DNA of 64,000 nt from Gammaproteobacteria bacterium (GTDB taxonomy: Bacteria; Pseudomonadota; Gammaproteobacteria; Steroidobacterales; Steroidobacteraceae): positions 1-64,000 of the forward strand of contig VBMV01000062.1 of NCBI GenBank assembly GCA_005878835.1. Reading direction: 5' to 3'. Under the pieces are notes generated by a model. That model worked only from the letters and a program-made list of their open reading frames with translations. It did no database searches and was not told where the DNA came from. The translations under genes and the position numbers were made by a program. Below, in pieces: positions 30,210 through 42,779 of the stretch. How positions within the stretch are numbered: position 1 is the first letter of the stretch; each line of letters opens with the position of its first letter.

Positions 30210-30836
30210 CTACACCAAGCGAAACTGCATGGCCAGCAAATACATCTCAGGGCTGCGGGACCGGGATGCCGCCGGCTTTACGACCCTCACACGGGCGAAC
30301 CTGCCGCGTGCCGACTGCACCAGCTCGCGAAAGCCCGCCCCCTGGAATACCTTGATCAGGGCGCTACCGCCCGGCTTCAAGACGCGTGCGGACATGTCGA
30401 GCGCCAGCTCGGCCAGATACAGGGATCGCGGCTGATCGACGACGTCGACTCCGCTCAAGTTCGGCGCCATGTCCGAAAGGACCAGATCGACCTGCCGTCC
30501 CGGCAGGAGCCCGAGGAGCTCCCCGAGAACCTGCTCCTCGCGGATGTCGCCCTGCACGAACTCCACCCCGGCAAGCTCGGGCATGGCGAGCAGGTCCGTG
30601 GCGACGACCCGGCCGGCGCGCCCCACCCGCCTGCGGGCGTACTGACTCCACGCTCCGGGTGCGGCTCCCAGATCGAGGCAGGTCTGTCCGGGCTTCAGCA
30701 GGTGCTCGCGGCGGTCGATTTCCTCCAGCTTGAACACCGCGCGCGAGCGCCAGCCCTCGCTCCGGGCCCGCTGCACGAACGGATCCGAGAAGTGCTCCCT
30801 CAGCCACCTGTCGCTGCTCTTGGAACGCCGGCTCAT
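30210..30836 (-). CDS. rlmE: 23S rRNA (uridine-2'-O)-methyltransferase RlmE
   Basis: Methylates U2552 of 23S rRNA (E. coli numbering), a late step in large-subunit assembly. It has 208 residues. The SAM-binding motif is LDLGAAPGAWSQYA. The K-D-K-E catalytic residues can be placed in AVFKLEEID, VLSDMAPNLSG, ALIKVFQGAGF and RSPEMYLLA. It is upstream of ftsH on the same strand, a conserved arrangement. Confidence 0.96.
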   Translation of the reverse strand: MSRRSKSSDRWLREHFSDPFVQRARSEGWRSRAVFKLEEIDRREHLLKPGQTCLDLGAAPGAWSQYARRRVGRAGRVVATDLLAMPELAGVEFVQGDIREEQVLGELLGLLPGRQVDLVLSDMAPNLSGVDVVDQPRSLYLAELALDMSARVLKPGGSALIKVFQGAGFRELVQSARGRFARVRVVKPAASRSRSPEMYLLAMQFRLV

Positions 30837-30893
30837 CGATTTTCCCGCACGCCCGAGCGGGCCCGCGCGGGTCGCGGCGCGGGCGGGGGCGCG

Positions 30894-31366
30894 CTACTCG
30901 AAGCGCACCGCGACGATCTCGTAGGAGCGCGTACCCCCGGGGGCGGCCACGTCCACGACCTCGCCCTGGGACTTGCCCACCAGTGCGCGCGCAATGGGCG
31001 AGCTCACCGAGATGCGCCCGGCGCGGATATCCGCCTCATCTTCGCCGACCACCTGATACACCACGCGCGTGCCGTCCGCCTGGTCCTCCAGCTCCACCTG
31101 CACACCGAACACCACCTTGCCGGTGTTGGGAAGCTTGCCGGGCTCGATCACCTGGGCGTTGGCGAGCTTGTGCTCGATGTCCTTGATGCGGCCCTCGATG
31201 AATCCCTGCTGCTCGCGCGCGGCGTGGTACTCGGCGTTCTCGGACAGATCCCCGTGCCCACGGGCCTCGGCGATCGCCTTGATGACGCTCGGCCGGCTCT
31301 CCGACTTCAGCCGCTTGAGCTCGGCGCGCAGCGCCTCGGCGCCGCGCTGCGTCATGGGAGTGCGCT

Positions 31367-31370
<4 letters not shown>
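30894..31370 (-). CDS. greA: Transcription elongation factor GreA
   Basis: Binds the RNA polymerase secondary channel and stimulates cleavage of backtracked RNA. It has 158 residues. The N-terminal coiled coil has the acidic tip residues in [18 protein letters not shown], and the C-terminal FKBP-like domain contains [18 protein letters not shown]. The ATG at 31370 overlaps the carB stop (ATGA), giving the carA-carB-greA order seen in many gammaproteobacteria. Confidence 0.96.
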
Positions 31371-34594
<3,224 letters not shown>

Positions 34595-34596
34595 GC

Positions 34597-35790
34597 TTAG
34601 CGGCCGCCGCCACCGACGAGCTGGCGGCGCAGGGTGTCCTCCGCCAGCCGCAGCTGCGTCTGCAGGCGCCGCAGCATCAGGTGGTTGAAACGCTCGAACA
34701 GGGGCTTCAGGTCGTGCGGCCCGGGGCTCGCCTCCGGATGGCCCTGGAAGCCGAACGCCGGCTGCTCCCGGAAGGCGATGCCCTGCAGCGATCCGTCGAA
34801 GAGGGAGCGGTGGGTCGGCCTGACCTCCGCAGGAAGCGAGCTCTCGTCCACCGCAAAGCCGTGGTTTTGGGTGGTGATGAACACGCGGCCGGATTCCAGG
34901 TCCTGCACCGGGTGGTTGGCGCCGTGGTGGCCGAACTTCATCTTCACGGTGCGCGCACCCGCGGCGAGGCCGAGGATCTGGTGGCCGAGACAGATGCCGA
35001 ACACCGGCACATCGGTCGCGAGGAATTTCTTCGTGGCGTTGATGGCGTAGTCGCACGGCTCCGGGTCACCGGGGCCATTCGACAGAAACACGCCGTCGGG
35101 CTCCAGCGCCAGGGCTTCCTCGGCGGTGGTCTTCGCCGGCACCACCGTCATGCGGCAGCCGCCGTCCGCCAGCAGCCGCAGGATGTTGCGCTTGATACCG
35201 AAGTCGTACGCCACCACGTGCAGGCGCTGTGGCGAGCGGATCGGCGGACGAGCGACATCCGGCCACAGACTGCCCTCGTTCCACTGGAAGCCGCGCTTGG
35301 TGGTGACGACCTTCGCCAGGTCCATGCCCTTGAGTCCCGGAAACTTGCGCGCCGCCTTCACGGCGGCGGCCTGGTCAACCTGCTCGCCGGTCATGATGCA
35401 GCCGGCCTGTGCGCCTTTCTCACGCAGCATGCGCGTGAGCTTGCGGGTATCGATGTCGGCGATCGCGACCACGCGGCCGCGCTCGAGAAATTCCGGCAGC
35501 GACTCGTTGGCGCGCCAGCTGCTCGCAAGCAGCGAGAGGTCGCGGATGATCAGCCCCGCGGCGTAGACCTGTGAGGATTCCAGGTCCTCGGGCGTCGTGC
35601 CCGTGTTACCGATGTGCGGGCAGGTGAGCGTGACGAGCTGACGTGCGTAAGACGGGTCGGTGAGAATTTCCTGGTAACCGGTGAGGGCGGTATTGAAAAC
35701 GACTTCGCCTGTGGTGTTGCCCTTCGCTCCGATCGACTGGCCGTGAAAGATCGTTCCGTCGGCCAGCGCGAGCACCGCAGGTACGCTCAC
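34597..35790 (-). CDS. carA: Carbamoyl phosphate synthase small (glutaminase) subunit
   Basis: Hydrolyses glutamine and channels ammonia to CarB. It has 397 residues, starting at GTG 35790 with GGGAGA 9 nt upstream. The class I amidotransferase nucleophile Cys is in [13 protein letters not shown], and the His-Glu pair is in [13 protein letters not shown]. The N-terminal domain has [25 protein letters not shown]. Its leader contains a strong hairpin and a 19-codon ORF whose stop overlaps the carA GTG (described separately). Confidence 0.97.
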   Translation of the reverse strand: MSVPAVLALADGTIFHGQSIGAKGNTTGEVVFNTALTGYQEILTDPSYARQLVTLTCPHIGNTGTTPEDLESSQVYAAGLIIRDLSLLASSWRANESLPEFLERGRVVAIADIDTRKLTRMLREKGAQAGCIMTGEQVDQAAAVKAARKFPGLKGMDLAKVVTTKRGFQWNEGSLWPDVARPPIRSPQRLHVVAYDFGIKRNILRLLADGGCRMTVVPAKTTAEEALALEPDGVFLSNGPGDPEPCDYAINATKKFLATDVPVFGICLGHQILGLAAGARTVKMKFGHHGANHPVQDLESGRVFITTQNHGFAVDESSLPAEVRPTHRSLFDGSLQGIAFREQPAFGFQGHPEASPGPHDLKPLFERFNHLMLRRLQTQLRLAEDTLRRQLVGGGGR

Positions 35791-35822
35791 GTGATCAATT
35801 CTCCCTTGCGCACATACACAAA

Positions 35823-35854
35823 GCGGGAGGAGTTCTCAGCGAACATCCTCCCGC
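35823..35854 (-). promoter_or_regulatory. Strong hairpin in the carA leader
   Basis: On the minus strand GCGGGAGGA pairs with TCCTCCCGC, and inside it GTTC pairs with GAAC around a GCTGA loop, with one unpaired T between the two helices. It ends about 33 nt before the carA start. An ATG at 35846 inside the stem opens a 19-codon frame ([19 protein letters not shown]) whose TGA overlaps the carA GTG. The frame's only SD-like sequence touches its ATG, so translation is doubtful. An attenuation or translation-control role is inference. The rest of the 195-nt carA-dapB gap shows nothing else I can name. Confidence 0.45.
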
Positions 35855-35985
35855 CTTGCTTGGACTAACCCGTACACGGATTACGCAGAAAGTTTACGGG
35901 CTATGCGGGCGATGTGTCCACGGAAAAATCCCGCTGCACCGCGGCTGCACGGGACCTCAAGGCCCGTTTCGAAGAGCGAGCTAAG

Positions 35986-36822
35986 TTATTGTTTTTTGAC
36001 CAGTAGATCACGCATCGTGTATCGGCCCGGTGGCCGCGACTGTAGCCAGAGCGCGGCAGCTAGCGCCCCCCGGGCGAAGACCCCCCGATCCGTGGCCCGA
36101 TGGGTCAGGGACAGCTGTTCGCCGGGGCCTGCAAACAGCACCGTATGCTCACCGACGAGGTCTCCGGCGCGCACGGAGGCGAAGCCAACCCCGCCCTCGC
36201 GGTGCGGCGTGTCCGTGGCCGGGGCCGCACCCGAGGCGCCCGCCACCGGCGCAGACCCCTGTCGCGCCTCGCGGGCGGCTGCCCCGAGCGCCAGCGCGGT
36301 TCCCGAGGGGGCGTCCGGCTTCGAGCGATGGTGCATATCCAGGACGTCGATGTCGAAGCTGGTCGGCAGCGTCCGGGCCGCGATGCGCACCAGCTCGAGC
36401 AGCAGCGTCACCCCGAGGCTGGTGTTCGCCGCGACCAGGAGCGGAATGTCGCGGGCGGCGGCCGCAAAGGCCCCCTCCAGCTCCGCGGCAAATCCGGTGG
36501 TGCCGGTCAGCAGCGGCTTGCGCGCCGCGCGGCACGCCGCGAGATTGGCGCGCGTCGCGGCGGCGCTGCTGAAATCCAGCGCCACGTCGGCCGCTTCGAG
36601 CGCGCGCGGCAGATCGCTCGTCACCACGAGATTCAGCCGCCCGAGCCCGGCCAGCTCCCCGGCATCGCGCCCCAGCGCGAGGCTCTCGGGCGAGGCAATC
36701 GCGCCGGTGACGATGAGCTGCGCGAATTCCGGCGCGGCGCGCAGCAGCTCCCGGCCCATGCGCCCGGTGACACCGATGAGCACGGCGCGTACGAGCGGTG
36801 GAGGGGCTGCGCCGGCGGCCAT
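35986..36822 (-). CDS. dapB: 4-hydroxy-tetrahydrodipicolinate reductase
   Basis: NAD(P)H-dependent reductase of lysine and diaminopimelate synthesis. About 278 residues from ATG 36822 (an ATG ten codons upstream would overlap dnaJ). The nucleotide-binding motif is LIGVTGRMGRELL, followed by LLTGTTGF. The catalytic/substrate loop reads MHHRSKPDAPSGTALALG, and GGVGFASVRAGDLVGEH is typical. It is directly downstream of dnaJ, and the next step's partner dapA lies elsewhere, at the end of the window. Confidence 0.95.
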   Translation of the reverse strand: MAAGAAPPPLVRAVLIGVTGRMGRELLRAAPEFAQLIVTGAIASPESLALGRDAGELAGLGRLNLVVTSDLPRALEAADVALDFSSAAATRANLAACRAARKPLLTGTTGFAAELEGAFAAAARDIPLLVAANTSLGVTLLLELVRIAARTLPTSFDIDVLDMHHRSKPDAPSGTALALGAAAREARQGSAPVAGASGAAPATDTPHREGGVGFASVRAGDLVGEHTVLFAGPGEQLSLTHRATDRGVFARGALAAALWLQSRPPGRYTMRDLLVKKQ

Positions 36823-36832
36823 GTTTGTGCGG

Positions 36833-37978
36833 CTAACTCGCCCCGCGGTCACCGGAAAAGAAGCGCTTCACGCCCTCGAGGAAGCCGCTCTGGCGCGGCG
36901 CGTGCTTGGCGCCGTGCGCCTGCAGCGACTCCTCGAGCCGCCGGATCAGCTCGCGCTGCTCGGCCGACAGATGCACCGGTGTCTCGATCACCACGCGGCA
37001 GAACAGGTCGCCGCGCGCGCCCCCGCGCACCGGCTTCACGCCCTTGTCGCGCAGCCGGAACACGCGCCCGGACTGAGTTTCGGCGGGGATTTTCAGCTGC
37101 AGGTCACCCTCGAGCGTCGGCACCGCGACACTGCCGCCGAGCGCCGCGGTGGCGAAGCTCACCGGCACCTCGCAGCTCAGGTGCTCGCCGTCGCGCTCGA
37201 AGAGGGGATGTTCGCGCACGTGCACTTCCACATACAGGTCCCCCGGCGGACCGCCATTGCGTCCGGCTTCTCCCTCGCCCGCGAGCCGCACGCGGTCGCC
37301 GTTGTCCACTCCGGCGGGCACTTTCACCGAGAGCTTGCGGGTGCGGCGCACCCGGCCCTGCCCGAGGCACGAGTCGCAGGGATTGCGCACGATGGTGCCC
37401 GTCCCGCGGCAGCGCGGACAGGTCTGTTGCAGCTGGAAGAAGCCCTGAGAGATGCGCACCTGCCCTGCGCCACCGCAGGTGTCGCAGGCAGCAGGATGGC
37501 TACCCTTGGCCGCACCGCTCCCGTGGCAGACCTCGCATTCCGCGAGGCGCGGGATCTCGATCTCGACCTGGTGACCGAATACCGCCTGGGGGAGCTCGAG
37601 CTGCAGCTCGTAGCGCAGATCGGCGCCGCGGAACACCTGTGAACGGCCACCGCGGCGCGCACCGCCGAAGATGTCGCCGAACACGTCCCCGAAGATGTCG
37701 CTGAAGGTGTCGCCGCTGAATCCGCCGCCGCGCCCGCCGCCGCGCGCGCTCGCCTCGACTCCGGCGTGACCGTACTGGTCGTAGGCGGCCCGCTTGTGCG
37801 GGTCGGTCAGCACCTCGCAGGCCTCCTTCGCCTCCTTGAAGGACTCCTCCGCCTCCCGGTCGTCGGGATTGCGGTCCGGGTGATACTTCATCGCCAGCCG
37901 CCGGTAGGCCTTCTTGATCTCGGCCTCAGTCGCTGTCTTCGGTACGTCCAGTACCTTGTAATAGTCGCGCTTCGGCAT
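36833..37978 (-). CDS. dnaJ: Chaperone DnaJ
   Basis: Hsp40 co-chaperone that delivers substrates to DnaK and stimulates its ATPase. It has 381 residues. The J domain has the HPD motif in [11 protein letters not shown]; a Gly/Phe-rich linker follows (about 70-110). The zinc domain has four CxxCxGxG motifs ([32 protein letters not shown]), then the C-terminal substrate domains. It follows dnaK by 9 nt. Confidence 0.97.
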   Translation of the reverse strand: MPKRDYYKVLDVPKTATEAEIKKAYRRLAMKYHPDRNPDDREAEESFKEAKEACEVLTDPHKRAAYDQYGHAGVEASARGGGRGGGFSGDTFSDIFGDVFGDIFGGARRGGRSQVFRGADLRYELQLELPQAVFGHQVEIEIPRLAECEVCHGSGAAKGSHPAACDTCGGAGQVRISQGFFQLQQTCPRCRGTGTIVRNPCDSCLGQGRVRRTRKLSVKVPAGVDNGDRVRLAGEGEAGRNGGPPGDLYVEVHVREHPLFERDGEHLSCEVPVSFATAALGGSVAVPTLEGDLQLKIPAETQSGRVFRLRDKGVKPVRGGARGDLFCRVVIETPVHLSAEQRELIRRLEESLQAHGAKHAPRQSGFLEGVKRFFSGDRGAS

Positions 37979-37987
37979 CTGCGCGTC

Positions 37988-39946
37988 TTACGAGGCCTTG
38001 CGTCCCTTGTCCTTTACCTCCTCGAACTCCGCGTCCACCACATCCTCGCGCCCCGCGCCCGCGCCCGCGCCGCTCCCATCCCCTGCGCCCGCCGTTGCGC
38101 CCGCGCCGGTGGCGCTCGCGCCGCCTCCCTCGGCGGCATGGGCGCGCTGCGCGATGCCGGCCGAGGCCTGCGCCAGAGCCTCGCTCTTCTTCTCGATGAC
38201 GTTGCGGTCATCGCCTTTGAGCGCGGTGCGCAGATCCGACACCGCCGATTCCACCTTGGCGCGCTCGCCCGCTTCCACCTTGTCGCCGAGCCCCTGCAGT
38301 GATTTCTCCACTGCATGGATCAGGCCGTCCGCCTTGTTGCGCGTCTCGACCAGCTCACGGAAGCGCTTGTCCTCCTCGGCGTGCGCCTCGGCGTCGCGCA
38401 CCATGCGCTTGATCTCATCCTCGGTGAGTCCACTCGAGGCCTTGATGACGATCTTCTGCTCCTTGCCGGTGGCCTTGTCCCTGGCCGAGACATTGAGGAT
38501 GCCGTTGGCGTCGATGTCGAAAGACACCTCGATCTGCGGCATGCCGCGCGGGGCCGGCGGGATGTCCGACAGATCGAACTTACCGAGGGACTTGTTGTCC
38601 GCGGCCCGGTCGCGCTCGCCCTGCAGCACGTGAATGGTCACGGCGGTCTGGTTGTCGTCGGCGGTCGAGAAGGTGTTCGCCGCCTTGGTCGGGATGGTGG
38701 TGTTCTTCTCGATGAGCTTGGTCATGATGCCACCGAGCGTCTCGATGCCGAGCGACAGCGGGGTGACATCGAGCAGCAGCACGTCCTTCACCTCGCCCGA
38801 CAGCACGCCCGCCTGGATGCCGGCGCCGACCGCGACCGCCTCGTCGGGGTTGACGTCCTTGCGCGGCTCCTTGCCGAAGAAGTCCTTCACGTACTTCTGC
38901 ACCAGCGGCATGCGCGTCTGGCCGCCCACCAGGATCACCTCGGCCACATCCGCCGTGGCAAGGCCGGCGTCCTTCATGGCGGTGCGGCACGGACCCACGG
39001 TCTTCTGCACCAGGTCCTCCACCAGGGACTCGAGCTTGGCGCGCGTCAGCTTGATGTTGAGATGCTTCGGTCCCGAGGCATCGGCGGTGATGTACGGCAG
39101 GTTGATGTCGGTCTGCTGGGTCGAGGACAGCTCGATCTTCGCCTTCTCGGCGGCCTCCTTCAGGCGCTGCATGGCGAGCGGGTCCTGGCGCACATCGACG
39201 CCGGACTCCTTCTGGAACTGCTCGGCCAGGAAATTGATGACGCGCAGGTCGAAGTCCTCGCCGCCGAGGAAGGTATCCCCGTTGGTCGACAGCACTTCGA
39301 ACTGCCGCTCGCCGTCGACTTCCGCGATCTCGATGATGGAGATGTCGAAGGTGCCGCCGCCCAGGTCGTACACGGCGATCTTGCGATCGCCCCCCTGCTT
39401 GTCGAGCCCGTAGGCGAGCGCCGCAGCGGTCGGCTCGTTGATGATGCGCTTGACCGTCAGGCCCGCGATGCGGCCGGCGTCCTTGGTCGCCTGGCGCTGC
39501 GAATCGTTGAAGTAGGCCGGCACGGTGATGACCGCTTCGCTCACCGGCTCACCGAGATAGTCCTCGGCGGTCTTCTTCATCTTCATGAGCACGCGCGCGG
39601 AGATCTCCGGCGGCGCCATCTTCTTGCCCTGCACCTCGACCCAGGCGTCGCCGTTGTCCGCACGGGTGATCTTGTAGGGGACCATGGTGATGTCCCGCCG
39701 GACCACCTCGTCCTCGAACTTGCGGCCGATGAGGCGCTTGATGGCGAACAGGGTGTTGTGGGGATTGGTCACTGCCTGGCGCTTGGCCGGCTGGCCCACC
39801 AGCACCTCGCCGTCCTTGGTAAAGGCGACGATGGAGGGGGTGGTGCGATCGCCCTCGCTGTTCTCGATCACCCGGGGCTTGCCCCCCTCCATGATGGCCA
39901 CGCACGAGTTGGTCGTGCCGAGGTCGATACCGATTACCTTTGCCAT
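37988..39946 (-). CDS. dnaK: Chaperone DnaK (Hsp70)
   Basis: ATP-driven folding chaperone. It has 652 residues from ATG 39946 with GGGGAG 7 nt upstream. The signature segments are [35 protein letters not shown] and [14 protein letters not shown], and the linker is [18 protein letters not shown]. The C-terminal tail is an Ala/Gly-rich low-complexity stretch ending in EEVKDK. It is in the hrcA-grpE-dnaK-dnaJ unit. Confidence 0.98.
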   Translation of the reverse strand: MAKVIGIDLGTTNSCVAIMEGGKPRVIENSEGDRTTPSIVAFTKDGEVLVGQPAKRQAVTNPHNTLFAIKRLIGRKFEDEVVRRDITMVPYKITRADNGDAWVEVQGKKMAPPEISARVLMKMKKTAEDYLGEPVSEAVITVPAYFNDSQRQATKDAGRIAGLTVKRIINEPTAAALAYGLDKQGGDRKIAVYDLGGGTFDISIIEIAEVDGERQFEVLSTNGDTFLGGEDFDLRVINFLAEQFQKESGVDVRQDPLAMQRLKEAAEKAKIELSSTQQTDINLPYITADASGPKHLNIKLTRAKLESLVEDLVQKTVGPCRTAMKDAGLATADVAEVILVGGQTRMPLVQKYVKDFFGKEPRKDVNPDEAVAVGAGIQAGVLSGEVKDVLLLDVTPLSLGIETLGGIMTKLIEKNTTIPTKAANTFSTADDNQTAVTIHVLQGERDRAADNKSLGKFDLSDIPPAPRGMPQIEVSFDIDANGILNVSARDKATGKEQKIVIKASSGLTEDEIKRMVRDAEAHAEEDKRFRELVETRNKADGLIHAVEKSLQGLGDKVEAGERAKVESAVSDLRTALKGDDRNVIEKKSEALAQASAGIAQRAHAAEGGGASATGAGATAGAGDGSGAGAGAGREDVVDAEFEEVKDKGRKAS

Positions 39947-40018
39947 GGGTTCACTCCCCGAAATCTCTGTCACAAGAGGGATGCCAGGGCCTCTTCTTAG
40001 GGGTGCTCGCGCGCGCTT

Positions 40019-40582
40019 TCAAGCCCGCGCCGGCTCCCTGGCGACGATTACCCGGGCCGGCCGCAGCAGCCGGCCGTTGAGCTCGTAGCCCAGCTGCACC
40101 ACCTCGAGGACCGAGTTCGGCTCGGCAGTGCCGGACTCCCTGGTCATCATGGCTTCGTGCCGCTCCGGATCGAAGGGCTCACCCAGCGGGTCGATCACCC
40201 TGACCCCCAGCGTTTCCAGCGCCCGGGACAGCAGCTGCAGCGTCGCCTCCTGGCCCTCCCTGAGGCTGCTCGCGTGCGCCCGCCCGGCGTTCTGCACCGC
40301 CAGCTCCAGGCTGTCCTTCACCGGCAGGAGCTCCGCGGCGAACTTCTCGAGCCCGTAGCGGTTGGCCGCCTCGATGTCGCGCTGCGCACGCTTGCGCACG
40401 TTGTCGAGCTCGGCGACGGCGCGCAGGTACTGCTCCCAGTGGCTCTTGGCGCGCTCTTCGGATTCGGCCAGCGCCTGCTGCAGCCGCTCGATATCCTCGA
40501 GCTGCGCTGCCGTCTCCGGCAGCACGGCCGCGGGCTCCGCCGCACCGCTGCGCCGCTCGCCTCCGGACTCGTTGGCAGTCAT
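40019..40582 (-). CDS. grpE: Nucleotide exchange factor GrpE
   Basis: Releases ADP from DnaK. It has 187 residues from ATG 40582 with GGAGG 11 nt upstream. A long N-terminal helix (residues about 25-85) is followed by the beta domain with PFDPERHEAMM and GYELNGRLLRPARVIVA. It is between hrcA and dnaK. Confidence 0.96.
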   Translation of the reverse strand: MTANESGGERRSGAAEPAAVLPETAAQLEDIERLQQALAESEERAKSHWEQYLRAVAELDNVRKRAQRDIEAANRYGLEKFAAELLPVKDSLELAVQNAGRAHASSLREGQEATLQLLSRALETLGVRVIDPLGEPFDPERHEAMMTRESGTAEPNSVLEVVQLGYELNGRLLRPARVIVAREPARA

Positions 40583-40658
40583 CTCGCTCAAAACCTCCGA
40601 AAAATCCCCAAGTCCGCCGGCGCATGTGGAGGCGCGGGCGGGCACCCCGGGGTGGGGA

Positions 40659-41714
40659 TCAGCGGCGCGAATTCAAGGCCGCGCCGAGCAGTTTAGCGGT
40701 CATCTCGACGATGGGGATGACCCGTTCGTAGGCCATGCGCGTCGGCCCGATGACCCCGAGCACCCCGACCACCGACTCGCCGTCCGCGTAAGGCGCGGTG
40801 ACCACGCTGCAATCGTCGAGGATCTGGTAGCCGGATTCATGGCCGATGAAGATCTGCACCCCTTCGGCCTTCAGGCTCTGGTCGAGCAGGTGCAGAAAGT
40901 CGCGCTTTTCGTTGAACGCCTCGAACAGCCGCCGCAGCTTCTCCATGCCGGTGAGCTCGGCCATGCCCATGAGGTTGGTCTCGCCCTTGATGACGTACTC
41001 GAGCCGCCCTTCCGCGCCGCTCTCGAACACCTGCTGGGCGACCGCGATCGCCTCCAGCATGATCTGGTTCATGTGTGCGTGTGCCTCGGACAGCTGGCGC
41101 AGGATCTCCTGGCGCACCTCGCGCAGCGTGCGCCCGCGGAACTGCTCGTTCAGAAAGTTCGAGGCACGCTTGAGCTCGTCGGGCGAGTAATGGCGCTCGA
41201 GCTGGATGATGCGGTTCTGCACCTCGCGGTCGTTGAACACCAGTACCACCAGCACCCGGTTCTCCGACAGCGCGACGAACTCCATCTGGGTGATGGAGGC
41301 CTGCCGGGTGCGCGGCAGCGTCACCACACCGGCGAGCTGGGTCGCGCTCGACAGCACCTGCGACACCGTCGCGATCAGGTCCGTGGGGTGGTCGCGGCTC
41401 GCCTCGACCTGGCGGCGCAGCTCGGCGCTCGCCGCCTCATCGAGCGGCCGCAGCTGCAGCAGTGTGTCGACGAAGAAACGGTAGCCCTTGTCGGTGGGTA
41501 CACGGCCGGCGGAGGTATGGGGTGAGGCGACGAACCCCAGCTCCTCGAGATCCGCCATGACGTTGCGCACGGTGGCCGAGCTGAGCTGCAGCCCGGATTC
41601 GCGCGATAGCGCCCGCGAGCCCACCGGCTGACCGTCCCGGATGTAACTCTCGATGAGTATGCGCAGCAGGTGCTGAGCCCGCTCGCCTAGTGCCTCGTCC
41701 CGATCGTGTGCCAT
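40659..41714 (-). CDS. hrcA: Heat-inducible transcription repressor HrcA
   Basis: Repressor of chaperone operons through the CIRCE operator. It has 351 residues from ATG 41714. The N-terminal winged helix carries VGSRALSRESGLQLSSATVRNVMADLEELGF, followed by the GAF-like dimerisation domain. It heads hrcA-grpE-dnaK-dnaJ. I looked for the CIRCE inverted repeat (TTAGCACTC and its complement) upstream and did not see one; a TTGACG hexamer at about 41767-41772 (minus strand) may be a weak -35. Confidence 0.96.
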   Translation of the reverse strand: MAHDRDEALGERAQHLLRILIESYIRDGQPVGSRALSRESGLQLSSATVRNVMADLEELGFVASPHTSAGRVPTDKGYRFFVDTLLQLRPLDEAASAELRRQVEASRDHPTDLIATVSQVLSSATQLAGVVTLPRTRQASITQMEFVALSENRVLVVLVFNDREVQNRIIQLERHYSPDELKRASNFLNEQFRGRTLREVRQEILRQLSEAHAHMNQIMLEAIAVAQQVFESGAEGRLEYVIKGETNLMGMAELTGMEKLRRLFEAFNEKRDFLHLLDQSLKAEGVQIFIGHESGYQILDDCSVVTAPYADGESVVGVLGVIGPTRMAYERVIPIVEMTAKLLGAALNSRR

Positions 41715-41849
41715 AAGCCGATCATGCACAGCCGCGGGCGGAAAGCTAGCTTTGGCGTGCGTCGACCGTCAAGCACGCCCTCACCAGGCTGTTGCCGGGG
41801 ATGGGAATTGCGCCATTGGCTGGAAGGCGCGCCAGCGTGTTACAAAGGC

Positions 41850-41868
41850 CCGCCCGCAATGCGGGCGG
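41850..41868. promoter_or_regulatory. Perfect 8-bp GC hairpin in the nadK leader
   Basis: CCGCCCGC and GCGGGCGG pair perfectly around the loop AAT, and CTTT follows on the plus strand. It ends 6 nt before the AGGGGG ribosome site and 17 nt before the nadK start codon. It might act as a terminator or as a structure controlling nadK translation; the sequence does not decide. Confidence 0.4.
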
Positions 41869-41885
41869 CTTTACAGGGGGCTGCC

Positions 41886-42773
41886 TTGGCCTTTCCGGTG
41901 CGCTGCTGCGCCTTAGTAGGCAGATTCGCGGATCCGCGCATCGCGGAGAGCGTGAGCACGCTGCTGCCGCACCTCGCCAGCCGGGGCGTGCAGGTGCTGG
42001 TGAGTGAGAAGGCCATGCTCGCCGCAAGCGCCACCGCGGTCACACGCGTCCCGGAACGGGAGTTTGGCGAGCGTGCCGACCTGGTCATCGCCATCGGCGG
42101 TGACGGCACGCTGCTGTACGCCGCGCGCCTGGTCGCGCGCCACGGCGTGCCGCTGCTCGGCGTCAACCGCGGGCGCCTCGGGTTCCTCACCGACGTCATG
42201 CCGCAGGACATGCTGCCCTCGGTGGACGCGGCCCTCGCCGGGCAGCTGGACGCGGACGAGCGGCCGCTCCTGGCGGCGCAGCTGCACGGCGCCCCCGGAC
42301 AGCTGGCGCAGGGCTACGCGCTCAATGACGTGGTGATGCAGAAACGCGAGACCGGGCGCACGCTCGACTTCGAGACCCGCATCAACGACCATTATGTCAA
42401 CACGCACGACGGTGACGGCATCATCGTGGCGAGCGCCACCGGCTCGACCGCCTACGCGCTCTCGTGCGGTGGCCCGATCATCGAACCGCACCTGGAGGCG
42501 CTGGTGATCGCCCCGATCTGCGCCCACACCCTGTCGGATCGCCCGATCGTGGTGTCGGCGCGCTCGGTCATCGACGTGGCGCTGCTCGAGCGCCCCGACA
42601 CCCAGGCGCAGGTCACCTGCGACGGCGCAGTGCTCGGCGCCCTCGTGCCCGGCGGCCGCCTGGAGGTGCGCGCCGCCACCGAGCGCATCACCCTGCTGCA
42701 CCCCGCAGACCACGACTACTACAAGCTGCTGCGCTCGAAACTGCACTGGGGCCGCGGCAGCTTCGAGCGCTGA
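41886..42773 (+). CDS. nadK: NAD kinase
   Basis: Phosphorylates NAD to NADP. It has 295 residues from TTG 41886, chosen because AGGGGG lies 5 nt upstream and the length matches E. coli (292). An in-frame ATG at 41859 lies inside a hairpin without a ribosome site. The GGDGT motif is in VIAIGGDGTLLYAAR, the NE/D loop is in YALNDVVMQK, and the conserved second motif is SATGSTAYALSCGGPI. It is divergent from hrcA and is followed 6 nt later by recN. Confidence 0.95.
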   Translation: MAFPVRCCALVGRFADPRIAESVSTLLPHLASRGVQVLVSEKAMLAASATAVTRVPEREFGERADLVIAIGGDGTLLYAARLVARHGVPLLGVNRGRLGFLTDVMPQDMLPSVDAALAGQLDADERPLLAAQLHGAPGQLAQGYALNDVVMQKRETGRTLDFETRINDHYVNTHDGDGIIVASATGSTAYALSCGGPIIEPHLEALVIAPICAHTLSDRPIVVSARSVIDVALLERPDTQAQVTCDGAVLGALVPGGRLEVRAATERITLLHPADHDYYKLLRSKLHWGRGSFER

Positions 42774-42779
42774 AGCCGC

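Noticed and set aside
35787..35846. Classical attenuator leader peptide for carAB
   Set aside because: The 19-codon frame has no run of arginine codons and its SD-like element touches the ATG, so I keep the hairpin as a feature but not the peptide as a gene.
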